The position numbers and the translations under genes were made by a program. Below, one piece after another: positions 33,735 through 43,229 of a DNA stretch of 60,240 nt (the stretch's first letter is position 1; each line of letters begins with the position of its first letter). The notes beneath the pieces were generated by a model. It saw nothing but the letters and a program-made list of their open reading frames with translations. It was not told where the DNA came from and did no database searches. The stretch comes from Micromonospora sp. CB01531 (GTDB lineage Bacteria; Actinomycetota; Actinomycetes; Mycobacteriales; Micromonosporaceae), in assembly GCF_001905095.1 (NCBI RefSeq), contig NZ_LWLS01000088.1:1-60240 (forward strand), in the 5' to 3' direction.

Positions 33735-34210
33735 AACACCCGCCAACGCCACGCGGCCGTGCACGCCCTGCGGGCCGAAGGGCTGCCAATCAGCGCGACG
33801 GCCCGCCGGCTCGACATGAACGCCAGAACCGCGCGCAAATACGCCCACGCCGCCACCGCCGAGGAGTTGATCGGCTCAAACGCCAGCAGCTGGCCCAGTG
33901 CTCTCGCCCCGTTCCACCCTATCTGCGGCAGCGCCTCGCCGACGGCGTCCACCAGACCACCGACCTGCACGTCGAGATCCTGGCCCGCGGCTACCAGGGC
34001 AGCCTGCGTGTGCTGTGAGACTGGCTCACCACCGCCCGCACCCGGCCCACACCCGTGGCTCGCGGCTTCGACGCCGCGCAGTGGCAACTCGACCCCCAGG
34101 CGTACGTCCAAGCCGCCAGGGCGGTCGGGGCACTCCACCGGTCTGCGCGTCAACTACGAGCTGCGTCTGCGACCCGCGACACCTTCCAGGTCATCCTCGT
34201 GACCGTCTCG
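33735..34210 (+). mobile_element. ISL3-family transposase remnant
   Basis: Reads RHAAVHALRAEGLPISATAR, then RKYAHAATAEELIG, which matches the middle helix-turn-helix part of ISL3 transposases. The frame then shifts near 33895 to PYLRQRLADGVHQTTDLHVE and ARGYQGSLRVL, hits a stop at 34018, and continues with DWLTTARTRPTPVARGFD. The catalytic DDE core is absent. At least one frameshift and one nonsense codon make it non-functional. Confidence 0.65.
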
Positions 34211-34296
34211 GCTCCGTAGTCACCCACGCCTCACCAGTACAGCCGATAGAGACCGCTGCCCATGGCGCCCTCCCACCCGACTGCTTGAATGAGTGC

Positions 34297-34815
34297 GTGA
34301 CTGATTCCCGCGCGGTGGAACCCCTCAGCTTTGGATACTCGCTCGACGCGGACAACGCGCGCCGGCTGCGGTTGCTCGATGAGCGCGGTGCTGAACTCAC
34401 GATCGTGGAGCCTCGCCGTGGCGCTGAGAAAGCGGCGTGGCCGCCCCGATCACGGGTTCTGGCCTTCCAGGCCGACACCGTCACGGTCACGCTGACCACC
34501 GGCGAACGGTTCGAGTTCGTGAACGGCAGGAAAGCCCCCTGCCGCCGACGCAATGCCGGCACCACATGGACGCTCCAAGGACGCACGTACGAGGTCGTCC
34601 ACACAAGCGCACGTCAGGCACAGCTCCGCCGAGACGAGAGGGTCCTCGCCTCAGCGCGCTCCTCCTCCCGCCGGAACGGCCCCGTCCGCACGACGATCGA
34701 AGCAGAGTGCGACGTCGCTGACCGTATCGGCGTCGTGCTCCTCGAACAGGTCATCCGCCCCGGCCGACCGACGGCATTCTTCGCAGCCCTCGACATGCTC
34801 GCGATGGCAGGGTGA
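34297..34815 (+). CDS. hypothetical protein of 172 residues
   Basis: Begins at GTG 34297 (VTDSRAVEPLSFGY), the first plausible start after the ISL3 remnant; the same frame is open further upstream but has remnant-like composition. The body is rich in charged residues and predicted beta strands (YSLDADNARRLRLLDERGAE, TVTVTLTTGERFEFVNGRK, TWTLQGRTYEVVHTSARQAQL), followed by a helical end (IGVVLLEQVIRPGRPTAFFAALDMLA). This alternation hints at a small barrel of the LURP-one/tubby-like type, but I do not recognise a family. No operon partner is apparent. Confidence 0.55.
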   Translation: MTDSRAVEPLSFGYSLDADNARRLRLLDERGAELTIVEPRRGAEKAAWPPRSRVLAFQADTVTVTLTTGERFEFVNGRKAPCRRRNAGTTWTLQGRTYEVVHTSARQAQLRRDERVLASARSSSRRNGPVRTTIEAECDVADRIGVVLLEQVIRPGRPTAFFAALDMLAMAG

Positions 34816-35035
34816 AGCCGATGCCCGTCGTCGAAGCGACCGTCACCCGTCCCACTGCCGCCACCCCTGGCGTTTGCCGTGTCCGAGACCACGGGAGCCT
34901 CCACACCCACCACGGCGGCGTGGCCGAGCGGATCGGCAACCTCGCCTCCGGCACCAGCGGCCGCCCGCTGACCCTCTTCCGGCTGACCCTATGAGGCGAT
35001 CTGGTTCCCGCTGACCCAGATCGCCCCGACACGCG
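34816..35035. other. intergenic region between convergent genes
   Basis: 220 bases without a supported gene. A stretch at 34914-34935 resembles the 5' end of a class II tRNA, but the rest of the cloverleaf is absent. Confidence 0.35.
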
Positions 35036-36091
35036 TCAGGACAGCCACTCGTCGAGGTGCTCGGCGACGAAGTCGTCGTCGCGCAGGTGCGGGTAGGCCC
35101 GGTGCACCCGGTCGAGCGCGGCGAGCTGACCCGGCGAGAGGTCCTCGTCCGGGTCCAGGCACCACCGGCCGGCCAGCAGGCCCTGCCGGCGCAGCACCTC
35201 GTGGATGCCGGGGATGCAACCGTGGTAGCCGTTCGCGGCGTCGAAGATGGCCGCGTTGGCGTCGGTCAGGTGACCGTCGAGAGTGAGCAGCCGGCGCAGC
35301 GCGACGTCGTCACCGGCGCGCGCCCGCCGGGCCTCGTCGAGCAGGGCCACCGCCGTGCGCGCCCAGACCGCCCACTGGCCGAGCAGCCCGCCGACGAACT
35401 CGACCTCCACGGCCCGCTTGTCGATGACGACCTGGTGCGGTGCCACCAGGTCGGCCAGGATGTGGTCGTCGTTGCCGGTGTAGAGGGCGAGGTCGCCGGT
35501 GCGGCCGGCCGCGCAAGCGCCGTGCAGCACGTCGAGCGTGCGGTAGCGGTCGAACGGCGCCACTTTGATCCCGACCATCGATTCGAGTGCGGCCAGCCGG
35601 GCCCAGAAATTCCGGGACAGCTCCCGGCCGCCGACGGCCGGCTGTAGGTAGAAACCGATGAACGGCAGCACCTCGCCGACCTCCCGGGCCCGCTCGACCA
35701 GGCCGTCCTCGTCTAGCGGCCCGTATGGCGACAGCAGCACCATGTGGTAGCCGAGCGAGGCCGCCAGCTCCGCCTCGGCGACCGCCTGCGCGGTGTCCCC
35801 GCAGGCACCGGCGACCAGAATCGCGTCAGTGCCGGCCGCGGTCTCGGCGGCCAGTTCCAGCACCGGGGCGAGCAGGCCCGTCTTCGGGTCGTGGATGGCG
35901 AACTGGGTGGTGTGCACGCCGACGGCGATGCCGCCCGCACCGGAGGCGAGGTAGTAGCGGGTCAACGCCCGCTGCCGGCGCTCGTCGAGTCTTCGGTCGG
36001 CGTCGAGGGCGAGCGGGTGCGCGGGGATGACGCACCCGCGCCGGAACCGGGCCAGGGCCGCGGCCTGTCGGGTGCTCGATGCGGTCAGCAT
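35036..36091 (-). CDS. DHDPS-family protein of operon C
   Basis: 351 residues, start at 36091 with GGAGAG just upstream. A class I aldolase-type barrel, longer than classical DHDPS: VIPAHPLALDADRRLDERRQ, GAGGIAVGVHTTQFAI, TDAILVAGACGDTAQAVAEA, HMVLLSPYGPLDEDG, FYLQPAVGGRELS, and the likely Schiff-base Lys in VGIKVAPFDRYRT. A helical C-terminal extension (about 250-351; GCIPGIHEVLRRQGLL) is typical of this actinobacterial subgroup. It usually travels with an NAD-dependent epimerase-like gene, as it does here. Its substrate is probably a keto-sugar acid, but I cannot name it. Confidence 0.85.
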   Translation of the reverse strand: MLTASSTRQAAALARFRRGCVIPAHPLALDADRRLDERRQRALTRYYLASGAGGIAVGVHTTQFAIHDPKTGLLAPVLELAAETAAGTDAILVAGACGDTAQAVAEAELAASLGYHMVLLSPYGPLDEDGLVERAREVGEVLPFIGFYLQPAVGGRELSRNFWARLAALESMVGIKVAPFDRYRTLDVLHGACAAGRTGDLALYTGNDDHILADLVAPHQVVIDKRAVEVEFVGGLLGQWAVWARTAVALLDEARRARAGDDVALRRLLTLDGHLTDANAAIFDAANGYHGCIPGIHEVLRRQGLLAGRWCLDPDEDLSPGQLAALDRVHRAYPHLRDDDFVAEHLDEWLS

Positions 36092-36099
36092 GGTCTCTC

Positions 36100-37116
36100 C
36101 TAGAACTTGCCGTCGCGGTGCTGGAAGCCGGTCGGCTTGCCAAGCAGGGGCTGGCCGTCTGCGACCCAGTCCGCCGTCAGTTCGATCAGCTCGGCGAGGG
36201 GCATGTCGGGGTAGCCGAACAGGCGGTGGCAGATCTGGGCGTTGGACAGCAGCGCGGTCGGTGCCTCGGTGCCGGTGAGGACTAGCTCGCGGCCCAGCCG
36301 CGCGGCGACCGCAGTGGCGACCTGGCGGACCGAGACCAGCTCCGGCCCGGTCAGGTTCAACACAAACGGCGGTGTGGCGGTGTGGTGGAGGGCGCGCAGG
36401 ATGACCTCGTTGGCGTAGCCCTGCCAGACGACGTTGGCGTGTCCCATGGTGAGGTCCATCGTGTCGCCGGCGTGCACGGTGCGGGCGATGTCCACGAGTA
36501 CGCCGTAGCGCATCTCGACGGCGTAGTTGAGCCGGATCAGGGCCAGCGGGGTGTCGTCGCGTAGCGCGAAGTGGGTGAGGATGCGTTCCCGGCCCAGGCA
36601 GGACATCGCGTAATCGCCGACTGGCTGCACCGGGGTCTGCTCGACGCAGCCGCCGGTGGTGACCGGCACGAGCGGGTAGACGTTGCCGGTGCTCAGCGCC
36701 ACCAGGCGCGAGCCGGCGAAGCGCTGCGCGATGCGGCCCGGCAGGTAGGCGTTGGTGGCCCAGGTGGCGTGCTCGCGGCTGGCGGTACCGAATTTGGCGC
36801 CGACCAGGAAGACCACGTTCGCCGCGTCGGGCAGCGCGGCCAGGGCGGCGTCGTCGGCGACGTCCTCCTCGACCACCTCTGCGCCCTCGTCGCGCAGCGC
36901 GTCGGCGAGCCCGGCCTCGGAGAAGCGCGACACAGCGACGACCCGCGCGCCCGTGCCGGCCGCCGCGACCCCGCGCAGCGCCAGCCGGACCAGGCTGGGC
37001 CCCAGCTTGCCGCCCGCGCCGAGGATCAGGATGTCGCCGTCGAGCTTGCGCAGGTCGTCCACCAGGACGTCCCGCGGGCGGGAGAGCCGCTCCTCCAGGT
37101 CCGCCACCGTACGCAT
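36100..37116 (-). CDS. NAD-dependent epimerase/dehydratase-like protein
   Basis: 338 residues from the ATG at 37116, preceded by an AAGGGG-type ribosome binding site. After a 25-residue helical start comes a Rossmann motif (DILILGAGGKLGPSLVRLAL), then SRFSEAG, VVFLVGAKFGTAS, LVALSTGNVYPLVPV, and GGCVEQTPVQPVGDYAMSCLGRERI. At the active site the Tyr is present, but the YxxxK Lys appears to be absent (YAMSC). That could mean a changed chemistry or a different Lys. An extended SDR substrate domain follows (LTGPELVSVRQVATAVAARLG). It is located 8 bases before the DHDPS-family gene and 71 bases after the ABC transporter genes, so it probably acts on the imported compound. Confidence 0.82.
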   Translation of the reverse strand: MRTVADLEERLSRPRDVLVDDLRKLDGDILILGAGGKLGPSLVRLALRGVAAAGTGARVVAVSRFSEAGLADALRDEGAEVVEEDVADDAALAALPDAANVVFLVGAKFGTASREHATWATNAYLPGRIAQRFAGSRLVALSTGNVYPLVPVTTGGCVEQTPVQPVGDYAMSCLGRERILTHFALRDDTPLALIRLNYAVEMRYGVLVDIARTVHAGDTMDLTMGHANVVWQGYANEVILRALHHTATPPFVLNLTGPELVSVRQVATAVAARLGRELVLTGTEAPTALLSNAQICHRLFGYPDMPLAELIELTADWVADGQPLLGKPTGFQHRDGKF

Positions 37117-37187
37117 GCCACCACACCCCTTCTGTCGCAGCCACATCTCACGCGCCTGTCCCAGCGCCCAAACTTCACGGCGTTGGG

Positions 37188-38210
37188 TCAGGAGTCGTAC
37201 AGCCAGCAGCGGGCCAGTTGACCCGCGGCGAATGAATGCGTCGGTGGGGCCGTGGCCGAGCAGACCGGCGCCGCATCGGGGCACCGATGCGCGAACGGGC
37301 AGCCGACGGGCTCGGCGAGCAGGTTCGGCGGCTCGGCCAGATCCTTCTCGTCGACGTCGACGTCGACGTCTTCGGCCTCGGTGCCGACGGTGAGCCGGTC
37401 GGGGTTAGGGGAGGCCGCCAGCAGCAGTTTGGTGTACGGGTGCTTCGGCTCCTGCGTGACCTGCTCGGCCGGCCCGGACTCCACGATGTGCCCGGCGTAC
37501 ATCACGCTGATCTCATCGGCGAAGTAGCGGGCGCTGGCGATGTCGTGGGTGATGTAGAGCATGGCGAGCCCGTCGCGATCGCGCAGCTCGGCCAGGAGGT
37601 TGAGGATGTCCAGCCGGATGGACACGTCCAGCATCGACACGGGTTCGTCGCCAAGCAGGACGACCGGCTCGGCCGCCAGCGCCCGGGCGATTGCGATCCG
37701 CTGCCGCTGCCCGCCGGACAGCTCGTGCGGGAACTTGTCGATGAAGTCGGTCGCCGGAGTCAGGTTCACCCGTTCCAGCAGTTCCAGGATGCGCCCCTCG
37801 ATCTCGGCCGGCGACGTACGACCGAAGTTCCGCAGCGGCCGCGACAGGATGTAGCGCACCCGGTGCAGGTTGTTCAGCGACGAGAACGGATCCTGCAGCA
37901 CCATCTGTACTCGGCCGAAATGCGCACGGCGGTCCGCGCGTCGGCCGGGTCGGACCTGCTTGCCGGCGAACCGGATCTCACCGTCGGTGGGGGTGTCGCC
38001 GAGCGCCAGCAGCCGGGCCAACGTGCTCTTTCCGGAGCCACTCTCGCCGACCAGTGCCAGGATCTGCCCACGCCGCAATGTCAGGTCGACCCCGTTCAGG
38101 GCGTGCACCGCACGGCCGCGGTCACGACCGTGCAGCGGGATCCGTTTGGTCACGCCGACCGCCTGCAGGATCGCTTCGGCCGCCTCGGCGACCAGGGGAG
38201 CAGCCGTCAT
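37188..38210 (-). CDS. oligopeptide/oligosaccharide ABC transporter ATPase, DppF/OppF type
   Basis: 340 residues. Walker A GESGSGKSTLARLLA (about residue 50), Q-loop QMVLQDPFSSLN, signature LSGGQRQRIAIARAL, Walker B VVLLGDEPVSMLD, H-loop ITHDIA. The C-terminus carries the oligopeptide-type Cys motif (VGCPFAHRCPDAAPVC), which in this family can hold an iron-sulfur cluster. It pairs with the DppD-type ATPase encoded upstream (4-base overlap). Proteins of this class also import oligosaccharides and glycosides, which the flanking sugar genes suggest. Confidence 0.95.
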   Translation of the reverse strand: MTAAPLVAEAAEAILQAVGVTKRIPLHGRDRGRAVHALNGVDLTLRRGQILALVGESGSGKSTLARLLALGDTPTDGEIRFAGKQVRPGRRADRRAHFGRVQMVLQDPFSSLNNLHRVRYILSRPLRNFGRTSPAEIEGRILELLERVNLTPATDFIDKFPHELSGGQRQRIAIARALAAEPVVLLGDEPVSMLDVSIRLDILNLLAELRDRDGLAMLYITHDIASARYFADEISVMYAGHIVESGPAEQVTQEPKHPYTKLLLAASPNPDRLTVGTEAEDVDVDVDEKDLAEPPNLLAEPVGCPFAHRCPDAAPVCSATAPPTHSFAAGQLARCWLYDS

Positions 38211-39241
38211 CGCGACACAGCCTCACTCTCATCGACCGTGGCCTGGTCGGCCGACCGCTGCAGCAGGCAGGCGGCGCCGTGCTCGACCAGCAGTGGAAGC
38301 TCCGGCCGGGTGCTGGCGCATTCCGGAAGCCGTTTCGGGCAGCGTGGCTGGAACGCGCAGCCGGTGGGCAACGCCCGCAGGTCGGGCGGCGATCCGGGGA
38401 TGCCGCGGAGTTCGCGCAGCGGCCCGTGCAGCGGCGGGAAAGAATCCCGGAGTCCCTGGCTGTACGGGTGCCGCGGGTCGCGGTATATCGCCGACGCCGA
38501 GCCGAGTTCCACGATCCGGCCGGCATACATCACCATGATCCGGTCGGCGAGTTCCACCAGCAGCGACAGGTCGTGGGTGACGAACACGATCGCGAAGCCG
38601 AATTGCCGGCGCAGCCGCATCAGCCGGTGCACGATCTGCCGCTGCATCACCACGTCGACCGCGGTGGTCGGTTCGTCCATCACGATGATCTCCGGCTCGC
38701 ATGCCAGCGCGAGGGCGATCGTGGCCCGCTGCCGCATTCCGCCCGACAGCTCGTGCGGATAGCTGCGGACCCGGTTGGTGGGGATGCCGACGAGGTCGAG
38801 CAGTTCCTCCGCGCGGGACCAGGCCTCCTTGCGGCCAACCCGCCGGTGCGCGCGGATCGCGTCGACGAACTGGGCGCCGAGGCGCATCACCGGGTTCAGC
38901 GCGGCCATGGCGCTCTGGAACACCACGGCCAGCGACTCCCAGCGCAGCTCACGGAGCTCGGCCGGCGTCGACGCGAGCAGGTCGATGCCGGAGCCCGAGC
39001 CGCCCGGGTGATAGGTCACCGAGCCGCTGGCGATCCGGGCCGGCGGCCGCTGCAGGCGGGTCACCGCGGTCATCAGCGTCGACTTGCCACTGCCGCTCTC
39101 GCCGGCGACACCGAGGATCTCGCCCCGGCGGAGCTGGAAGCTGACGCCGTCCACGGCGCGTACGGCGTCCTCACCGCTGCCGTACTCGACGGTGAGCTCT
39201 CCGACGTCCAGCAGCACGGGAGAAGGGGTCTCCTTGATCAT
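38207..39241 (-). CDS. oligopeptide/oligosaccharide ABC transporter ATPase, DppD/OppD type
   Basis: 344 residues from the ATG at 39241, which shares one base with the preceding stop (TGATG). Walker A GESGSGKSTLMTAV, Q-loop VVFQSAMAALNP, signature LSGGMRQRATIALAL, Walker B IIVMDEPTTAVD, H-loop VTHDLSLL. C-terminal oligopeptide motif GCAFQPRCPKRLPEC. Partner of the DppF-type ATPase. Confidence 0.95.
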   Translation of the reverse strand: MIKETPSPVLLDVGELTVEYGSGEDAVRAVDGVSFQLRRGEILGVAGESGSGKSTLMTAVTRLQRPPARIASGSVTYHPGGSGSGIDLLASTPAELRELRWESLAVVFQSAMAALNPVMRLGAQFVDAIRAHRRVGRKEAWSRAEELLDLVGIPTNRVRSYPHELSGGMRQRATIALALACEPEIIVMDEPTTAVDVVMQRQIVHRLMRLRRQFGFAIVFVTHDLSLLVELADRIMVMYAGRIVELGSASAIYRDPRHPYSQGLRDSFPPLHGPLRELRGIPGSPPDLRALPTGCAFQPRCPKRLPECASTRPELPLLVEHGAACLLQRSADQATVDESEAVSR

Positions 39242-40173
39242 CAGGCCGCCTCCACGACTGCTGCCGGCACCTGGCGAGCCTTCCGGCGGCCGCCAGCCCG
39301 GCGGCCGCGCAGCCGCGGGTCGGACAACTCGTCCACGCCGAAGTTGATCAAGCCCGCGGCCGTACCGACCAGGGCGATGCAGAGGCCCGGTGGCACGAAC
39401 CACCACCAGGCGCCGCTGAGTAGCGCGCCCTGGGTCTGGGCCCAGAAGATCATGGTGCCCCAGCTGATCGTGGTCGGGTTACCAGCGCCGATGAAGGTCA
39501 GTCCCGCCTCGGCCGCGATCGAGCTGACCACGGCGAAGAGGAAGGTGGAGGCGATCAGCGGGGCGAGATGGGGCACCAGCTCGAACAGCACGGTCCGGAC
39601 CTTCGACTCGCCGGCGTACCGCGCGGCTTGGACGAAGTCACGGTTGCGCAGGGACAGCGTCTGGGCCCGCTTGACCCGCGCGCCACCGGGCCAGCTGGTC
39701 AGACCGATGATCACCGCGACCATGATCCATCCGCCGCGGCCCTGGGTGTAGCTCGCGATGATGATCAACAACGGCAGTCCCGGGATGACCAGGAAGATGT
39801 TCACGAACGCCGTCAGCGCGGCGCCCGTCTTGCCGGTGCTGTAGCCGCTGATCACGCCGAGCAGCACCGCCAGGCCGGTCGAGATCGCGCCGCCGGTCAG
39901 CCCGACCAGCAGCGACGTCCGGGTGCCGGTGACCAGTTGCGCCAGCACGTCCTCGCCGGCGGTCGTGGTCCCGAGCCAGTGCCGGCCAGACGGCGGTTCG
40001 AGCGACCCGCCCGCGTGCAGCTCGCCGGCATGCTGCCCGAGCAGCATCGAGATGAGCACCGGGCCGACGACCGCGACCGCGACCAGCACGAGCAGGATCA
40101 CCAGGCCGACCGCGACCTTGCGGTTCCGCGGCCAGACGATCCTGCAGAGGGCGCCAAGCCAATCAGGACGCAT
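39241..40173 (-). CDS. ABC transporter permease, DppC type
   Basis: 310 residues from the ATG at 40173 (1-base overlap TGATG with the upstream permease). N-terminal helix VGLVILLVLVAVAVVGPVLI, an extracellular loop containing HWLGTTTAGEDVLAQLVTG (the DppC hallmark GTD-type segment), five further helices, and the EAA-like loop FVQAARYAGESKVRTVLFEL. C-terminal GLINFGVDELSDPRLRG is typical of the family. Confidence 0.94.
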   Translation of the reverse strand: MRPDWLGALCRIVWPRNRKVAVGLVILLVLVAVAVVGPVLISMLLGQHAGELHAGGSLEPPSGRHWLGTTTAGEDVLAQLVTGTRTSLLVGLTGGAISTGLAVLLGVISGYSTGKTGAALTAFVNIFLVIPGLPLLIIIASYTQGRGGWIMVAVIIGLTSWPGGARVKRAQTLSLRNRDFVQAARYAGESKVRTVLFELVPHLAPLIASTFLFAVVSSIAAEAGLTFIGAGNPTTISWGTMIFWAQTQGALLSGAWWWFVPPGLCIALVGTAAGLINFGVDELSDPRLRGRRAGGRRKARQVPAAVVEAA

Positions 40174-41249
40174 CAGGAGACCTCCCGGGTCCGCGGGTCG
40201 AGCAGGACGTAGACCGAGTCGGCGATGAAGTTGATCACCAGCACGGTCATCGAGATGACGAGGAAGAGCCCCTGCATCAGCGGGTAGTCGAGGTTGAGGA
40301 TGGCCTGGTTCAACAGGCTGCCGAGACCGGGGTAGTTGAACACCATCTCGGTCAGCAGCGAGCCGCCGACGACCATGCCGATTGAGACCGCGAACCCGGA
40401 GATGCTCGGCAGGATCGCGTTCCGGGCGGCGTATCCGGAGATCACCCGGGCGGGGGCGAGTCCCTTGGCCTGGGCGAGCAGCACGTAGTCCTCGTTGACC
40501 ACCGACGCCATCATGTTGCGCATGTGGATGAGCCAGCCGCTGATCGAGGTCACCACGATGGTGGCGGCCGGCAGGATGGCGTGCTGGACCGCGCTGCCGA
40601 TGAACTCGGCGGTGAATCCCGGTACGACATCGCGCCCGGCCCCGCCGGCCAGTGGCAGCCAGCCGAACTTGAACGCGAACACGAACACGAAGATGAGCGC
40701 GATCCAGAAGTACGGCACCGAGTGGATGAAGATCGACAACGGGCTGGCGACGGAGTCGAACCTGCGGCCGGGCCGCCAACCGGCGATCACGCCCAGCGTC
40801 GTACCGATTCCGAAGGAGATCACCGTCGCGGTCCCGACCAGGATCACCGTCCACCAGAAGCCGGACCGGACCACCTCCGTCACCGGGGTCGGGTAGAAGG
40901 CGATCGAGAGCCCGAAGTCGCCACGGAACAGGCCACCGAGGTAGGCCACGTACTGGCCCCAGAGCGGACCGCTGTTGGCGCCGCCGAACAGCCGGTGTAT
41001 GACCGCCTCGCGCTGCGGCGACACCGGGCCCAGCTCCGACATCTTCAGCAGGACGGCCGAGGCCGGGTCGCCCGGCATCAGCCGCGGCAGCAGGAAGTTG
41101 AGGGTGATCGCGGCCCAGCCGGCGACCAGGTAGAAGCCGATCCGCTTCGCGAGCACGCTGCCGGTCACGGCTCGCAGGCCCTTCCGGACCGGCGTCTGGT
41201 CCGGTGCCGCGACGGTTCGCGGCTCGGCGGTCTTCGACTGGGCTGCCAT
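40173..41249 (-). CDS. ABC transporter permease, DppB type
   Basis: 358 residues from the ATG at 41249 with GGAGTG upstream. Long Ser/Thr-rich N-terminal extension (about 30 residues), then KRIGFYLVAGWAAITLNFLLPRLMPGDP (DppB start), SIAFYPTPVTEVV, GLAPARVISGYAARNAILPS (EAA loop) and LTEMVFNYPGLGSLLNQAI. Six membrane helices. Forms the channel with the DppC-type permease. Confidence 0.94.
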   Translation of the reverse strand: MAAQSKTAEPRTVAAPDQTPVRKGLRAVTGSVLAKRIGFYLVAGWAAITLNFLLPRLMPGDPASAVLLKMSELGPVSPQREAVIHRLFGGANSGPLWGQYVAYLGGLFRGDFGLSIAFYPTPVTEVVRSGFWWTVILVGTATVISFGIGTTLGVIAGWRPGRRFDSVASPLSIFIHSVPYFWIALIFVFVFAFKFGWLPLAGGAGRDVVPGFTAEFIGSAVQHAILPAATIVVTSISGWLIHMRNMMASVVNEDYVLLAQAKGLAPARVISGYAARNAILPSISGFAVSIGMVVGGSLLTEMVFNYPGLGSLLNQAILNLDYPLMQGLFLVISMTVLVINFIADSVYVLLDPRTREVS

Positions 41250-41284
41250 CACACTCCTTCGCTGCCGGTTACCTGGCCGGCTTC

Positions 41285-42901
41285 CTACTTGCCCGGCCGG
41301 AGGGACAGCACCAGCTTGGCGGCGTAGACGCCGCTGATCGCGCCCGGGTCGGGGGTGGTGTAAGGATCCTTCTCGTCCGGCCAGCCGGTCCAGTGCTCGG
41401 TCGACCACATGTACGGGGTGCCCTTCACCAGCACCGGGATCACCGGCATCTGGTCGACCATGATCTTCTCCAGCGGCAAGGTCGCCTCCTTCTGTTGCTC
41501 AGGCGAGGCCTTGGCGAGCGTGGCGAGTGCCGTTTCGGTGGCCGGGTCGTTCCACCCGACGGTGTTGAGCTTGCTCTTGGCGCCAAGCATCGAGGAGTAG
41601 AAGTTGTAGGGGTTGGAGCCGAAGGCAAAGGCATCGCCGTAGATCGCGTCGTAGTCACCCTTGTTCTTACGGGAGGTGTACCCCGGCGCCGGCGCACCCA
41701 CGACGGTGGCCTTGATCCCGATCTTGGTGAGTTGCGAGACGAGCTCCGTGGCGTAGGCCATGCCGTCGGCGAAGGTGGAGACCGTGAGAACGCCCAGCGT
41801 CAGCTGCTTGCCGTCAGGGCCGACGAGTAGTTCGCCGGACTTGTGGTAGCCGGCCTGGGCGAACTCGGCCAGTGCTGCCTGCTGGTCCTGGGCGAGCGGC
41901 TGCCGATTCTCCTCCGGGATCCAGTCGCCCCAGTCCTCCTGGTAGAGACCAGTCGGGGAGACCGGCGCGTACACGCCGGGGTTGTAGGCCTTGCCGATCT
42001 GTTCGCGGTCGAGCGCGAGCGCGAGGCCTTTGCGGACGTGCACATCCTGGAACGGCTTGCGCTTGAGGTTCAGCATCAGCGGCTTCATGCTGGCGTGGAC
42101 CGGCCAGAGGTGGTTCTTCTTAGGGTCCTTCGCCACGAACTGATTGATGTCGGGGATGCCGGCATAGGCGAGATCGACCTCGTGCCGGACCAGTTGCTGG
42201 GCGAGCAGGTTCGTGCTGCTGGTGGTGACGTAGTTGATCTGGCCGACCGTGACCCGCTGCTTCCAGTAGTCCTTGCGGGCCTTGAAGCTGGCCTGCTGGC
42301 CGGTCACTCGGTCAAGCTTGTACGGACCGCTGCCCAGCGGCTCGGCGTTGATGTCGGTGTCGGGATCCTTCGATTCCCAGATCTTGGCGGGCACGATCGC
42401 GGTGCGGCCGATGTCCTGCGCGATCGCGTACGCCGGCTCGGAGAACTGCAGCCGGACCCCGTCGGCGGTCTTGGTCGCCGTGGTCAGCGGCAGCGCCAGG
42501 AGCTCGTGCTTCTTCATGTAGTCGAAGGTGAAGACCACGTCGTCGGCGGTCAGTGAAGTGCCGTCGGCCCACTTGGCCCGGTTGTCTAGCGCCACATCGA
42601 GCGCCTTGCCGGCGTCACCCCAGGTGATCTTGGTCGCGAGGCTCGGCATGAACTCGAACTTGCCGGCGGTGTTGAAGTCGAACAGCTGCTCATAGATCAG
42701 ACCCATCGTGCCGCGCAGCGCGTTGGGCGAGAACGGGTTGAAGTTGGCCTGGAGCGTCGGCTGGGAGTAGGCGGCCACGGTCAGTGACCCGCCGCCGACC
42801 GCGCCTCCTCCGGTACCACCGCCACCATTGCTGCAGGCGGCGAGCGAGGCCGCGAGCACCGTCGAGACGACAGCGGCGGCAATCCTCTTCATCATCGTCA
42901 C
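41285..42901 (-). CDS. family 5 solute-binding lipoprotein of the Dpp-type importer
   Basis: About 538 residues. I prefer the GTG at 42901 because AGGGG lies 7 bases upstream; the ATG at 42895 is nearly equivalent. Signal peptide ends in the lipobox LAAC (Cys near residue 23), followed by a Gly-rich linker. The body is a DppA/OppA-type binding protein: FNPFSPNALRGTMGLIYEQL, WADGTSLTADDVVFTFDYMKK, GSGPYKLDRVTGQQASFKA, MLNLKRKPFQDVHVRKGLALALDR. First gene of operon C. Two LacI-like operators lie in the 328 bases before it, so transcription is probably repressed by the divergent LacI regulator. Confidence 0.93.
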   Translation of the reverse strand: MTMMKRIAAAVVSTVLAASLAACSNGGGGTGGGAVGGGSLTVAAYSQPTLQANFNPFSPNALRGTMGLIYEQLFDFNTAGKFEFMPSLATKITWGDAGKALDVALDNRAKWADGTSLTADDVVFTFDYMKKHELLALPLTTATKTADGVRLQFSEPAYAIAQDIGRTAIVPAKIWESKDPDTDINAEPLGSGPYKLDRVTGQQASFKARKDYWKQRVTVGQINYVTTSSTNLLAQQLVRHEVDLAYAGIPDINQFVAKDPKKNHLWPVHASMKPLMLNLKRKPFQDVHVRKGLALALDREQIGKAYNPGVYAPVSPTGLYQEDWGDWIPEENRQPLAQDQQAALAEFAQAGYHKSGELLVGPDGKQLTLGVLTVSTFADGMAYATELVSQLTKIGIKATVVGAPAPGYTSRKNKGDYDAIYGDAFAFGSNPYNFYSSMLGAKSKLNTVGWNDPATETALATLAKASPEQQKEATLPLEKIMVDQMPVIPVLVKGTPYMWSTEHWTGWPDEKDPYTTPDPGAISGVYAAKLVLSLRPGK

Positions 42902-43026
42902 GGGACATCCCCTCTCGGCCGGCATCGAGGCCGGCTTCGTCGCCATGGCTCGCCAGGGACCGCACCGCCGCTGGCGTCGTGACCGCGAGCTTTTTCGGGA
43001 CTCGAACAGGTTGCGGGCTAGATACT

Positions 43027-43038
43027 GCCAACGGTTGC
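43027..43038. promoter_or_regulatory. LacI-type operator candidate, GCCAACGGTTGC
   Basis: Imperfect palindrome GCCAACGGTTGC with the central AACG/GTT core expected for LacI/GalR proteins, 126 bases before the binding-protein start. Confidence 0.5.
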
Positions 43039-43148
43039 TGCAATAGTCAATGAACAATCGGCGGCCGTCTCGATACCCTCGACCAGCGACGGACGTTCGG
43101 TTGCCCGCATGATATGTGGCCTGCTTGGACACCGGATTGCACGATGCC

Positions 43149-43160
43149 GGAAACGGTTGC
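43149..43160. promoter_or_regulatory. LacI-type operator candidate, GGAAACGGTTGC
   Basis: GGAAACGGTTGC differs from the 43027 site at only two of 12 positions, and lies 70 bases before the LacI-1 start, where autorepression would act. Confidence 0.5.
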
Positions 43161-43229
43161 GGTATCGTGACTGCCGTTGCAGTCGGCGGCTCGGAAGAGC
43201 CGCCCAACCCGACCATGAAGGGGGCCAAG

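Larger units (their letters stand above)
42902..43229. promoter_or_regulatory. divergent control region of operon C and LacI-1
   Basis: 328 bases with no gene, holding two LacI-type operator candidates (43027-43038 and 43149-43160) and the ribosome binding sites for both neighbours. I could not fix -35/-10 boxes with confidence. Confidence 0.6.

Noticed and set aside
34914..34940. Possible tRNA-like start (GGCGGCGTGGCCGAGCGG)
   Set aside because: It resembles the 5' part of Ser/Leu tRNAs, but no anticodon stem, T-arm (GGTTC) or matching acceptor strand follows.
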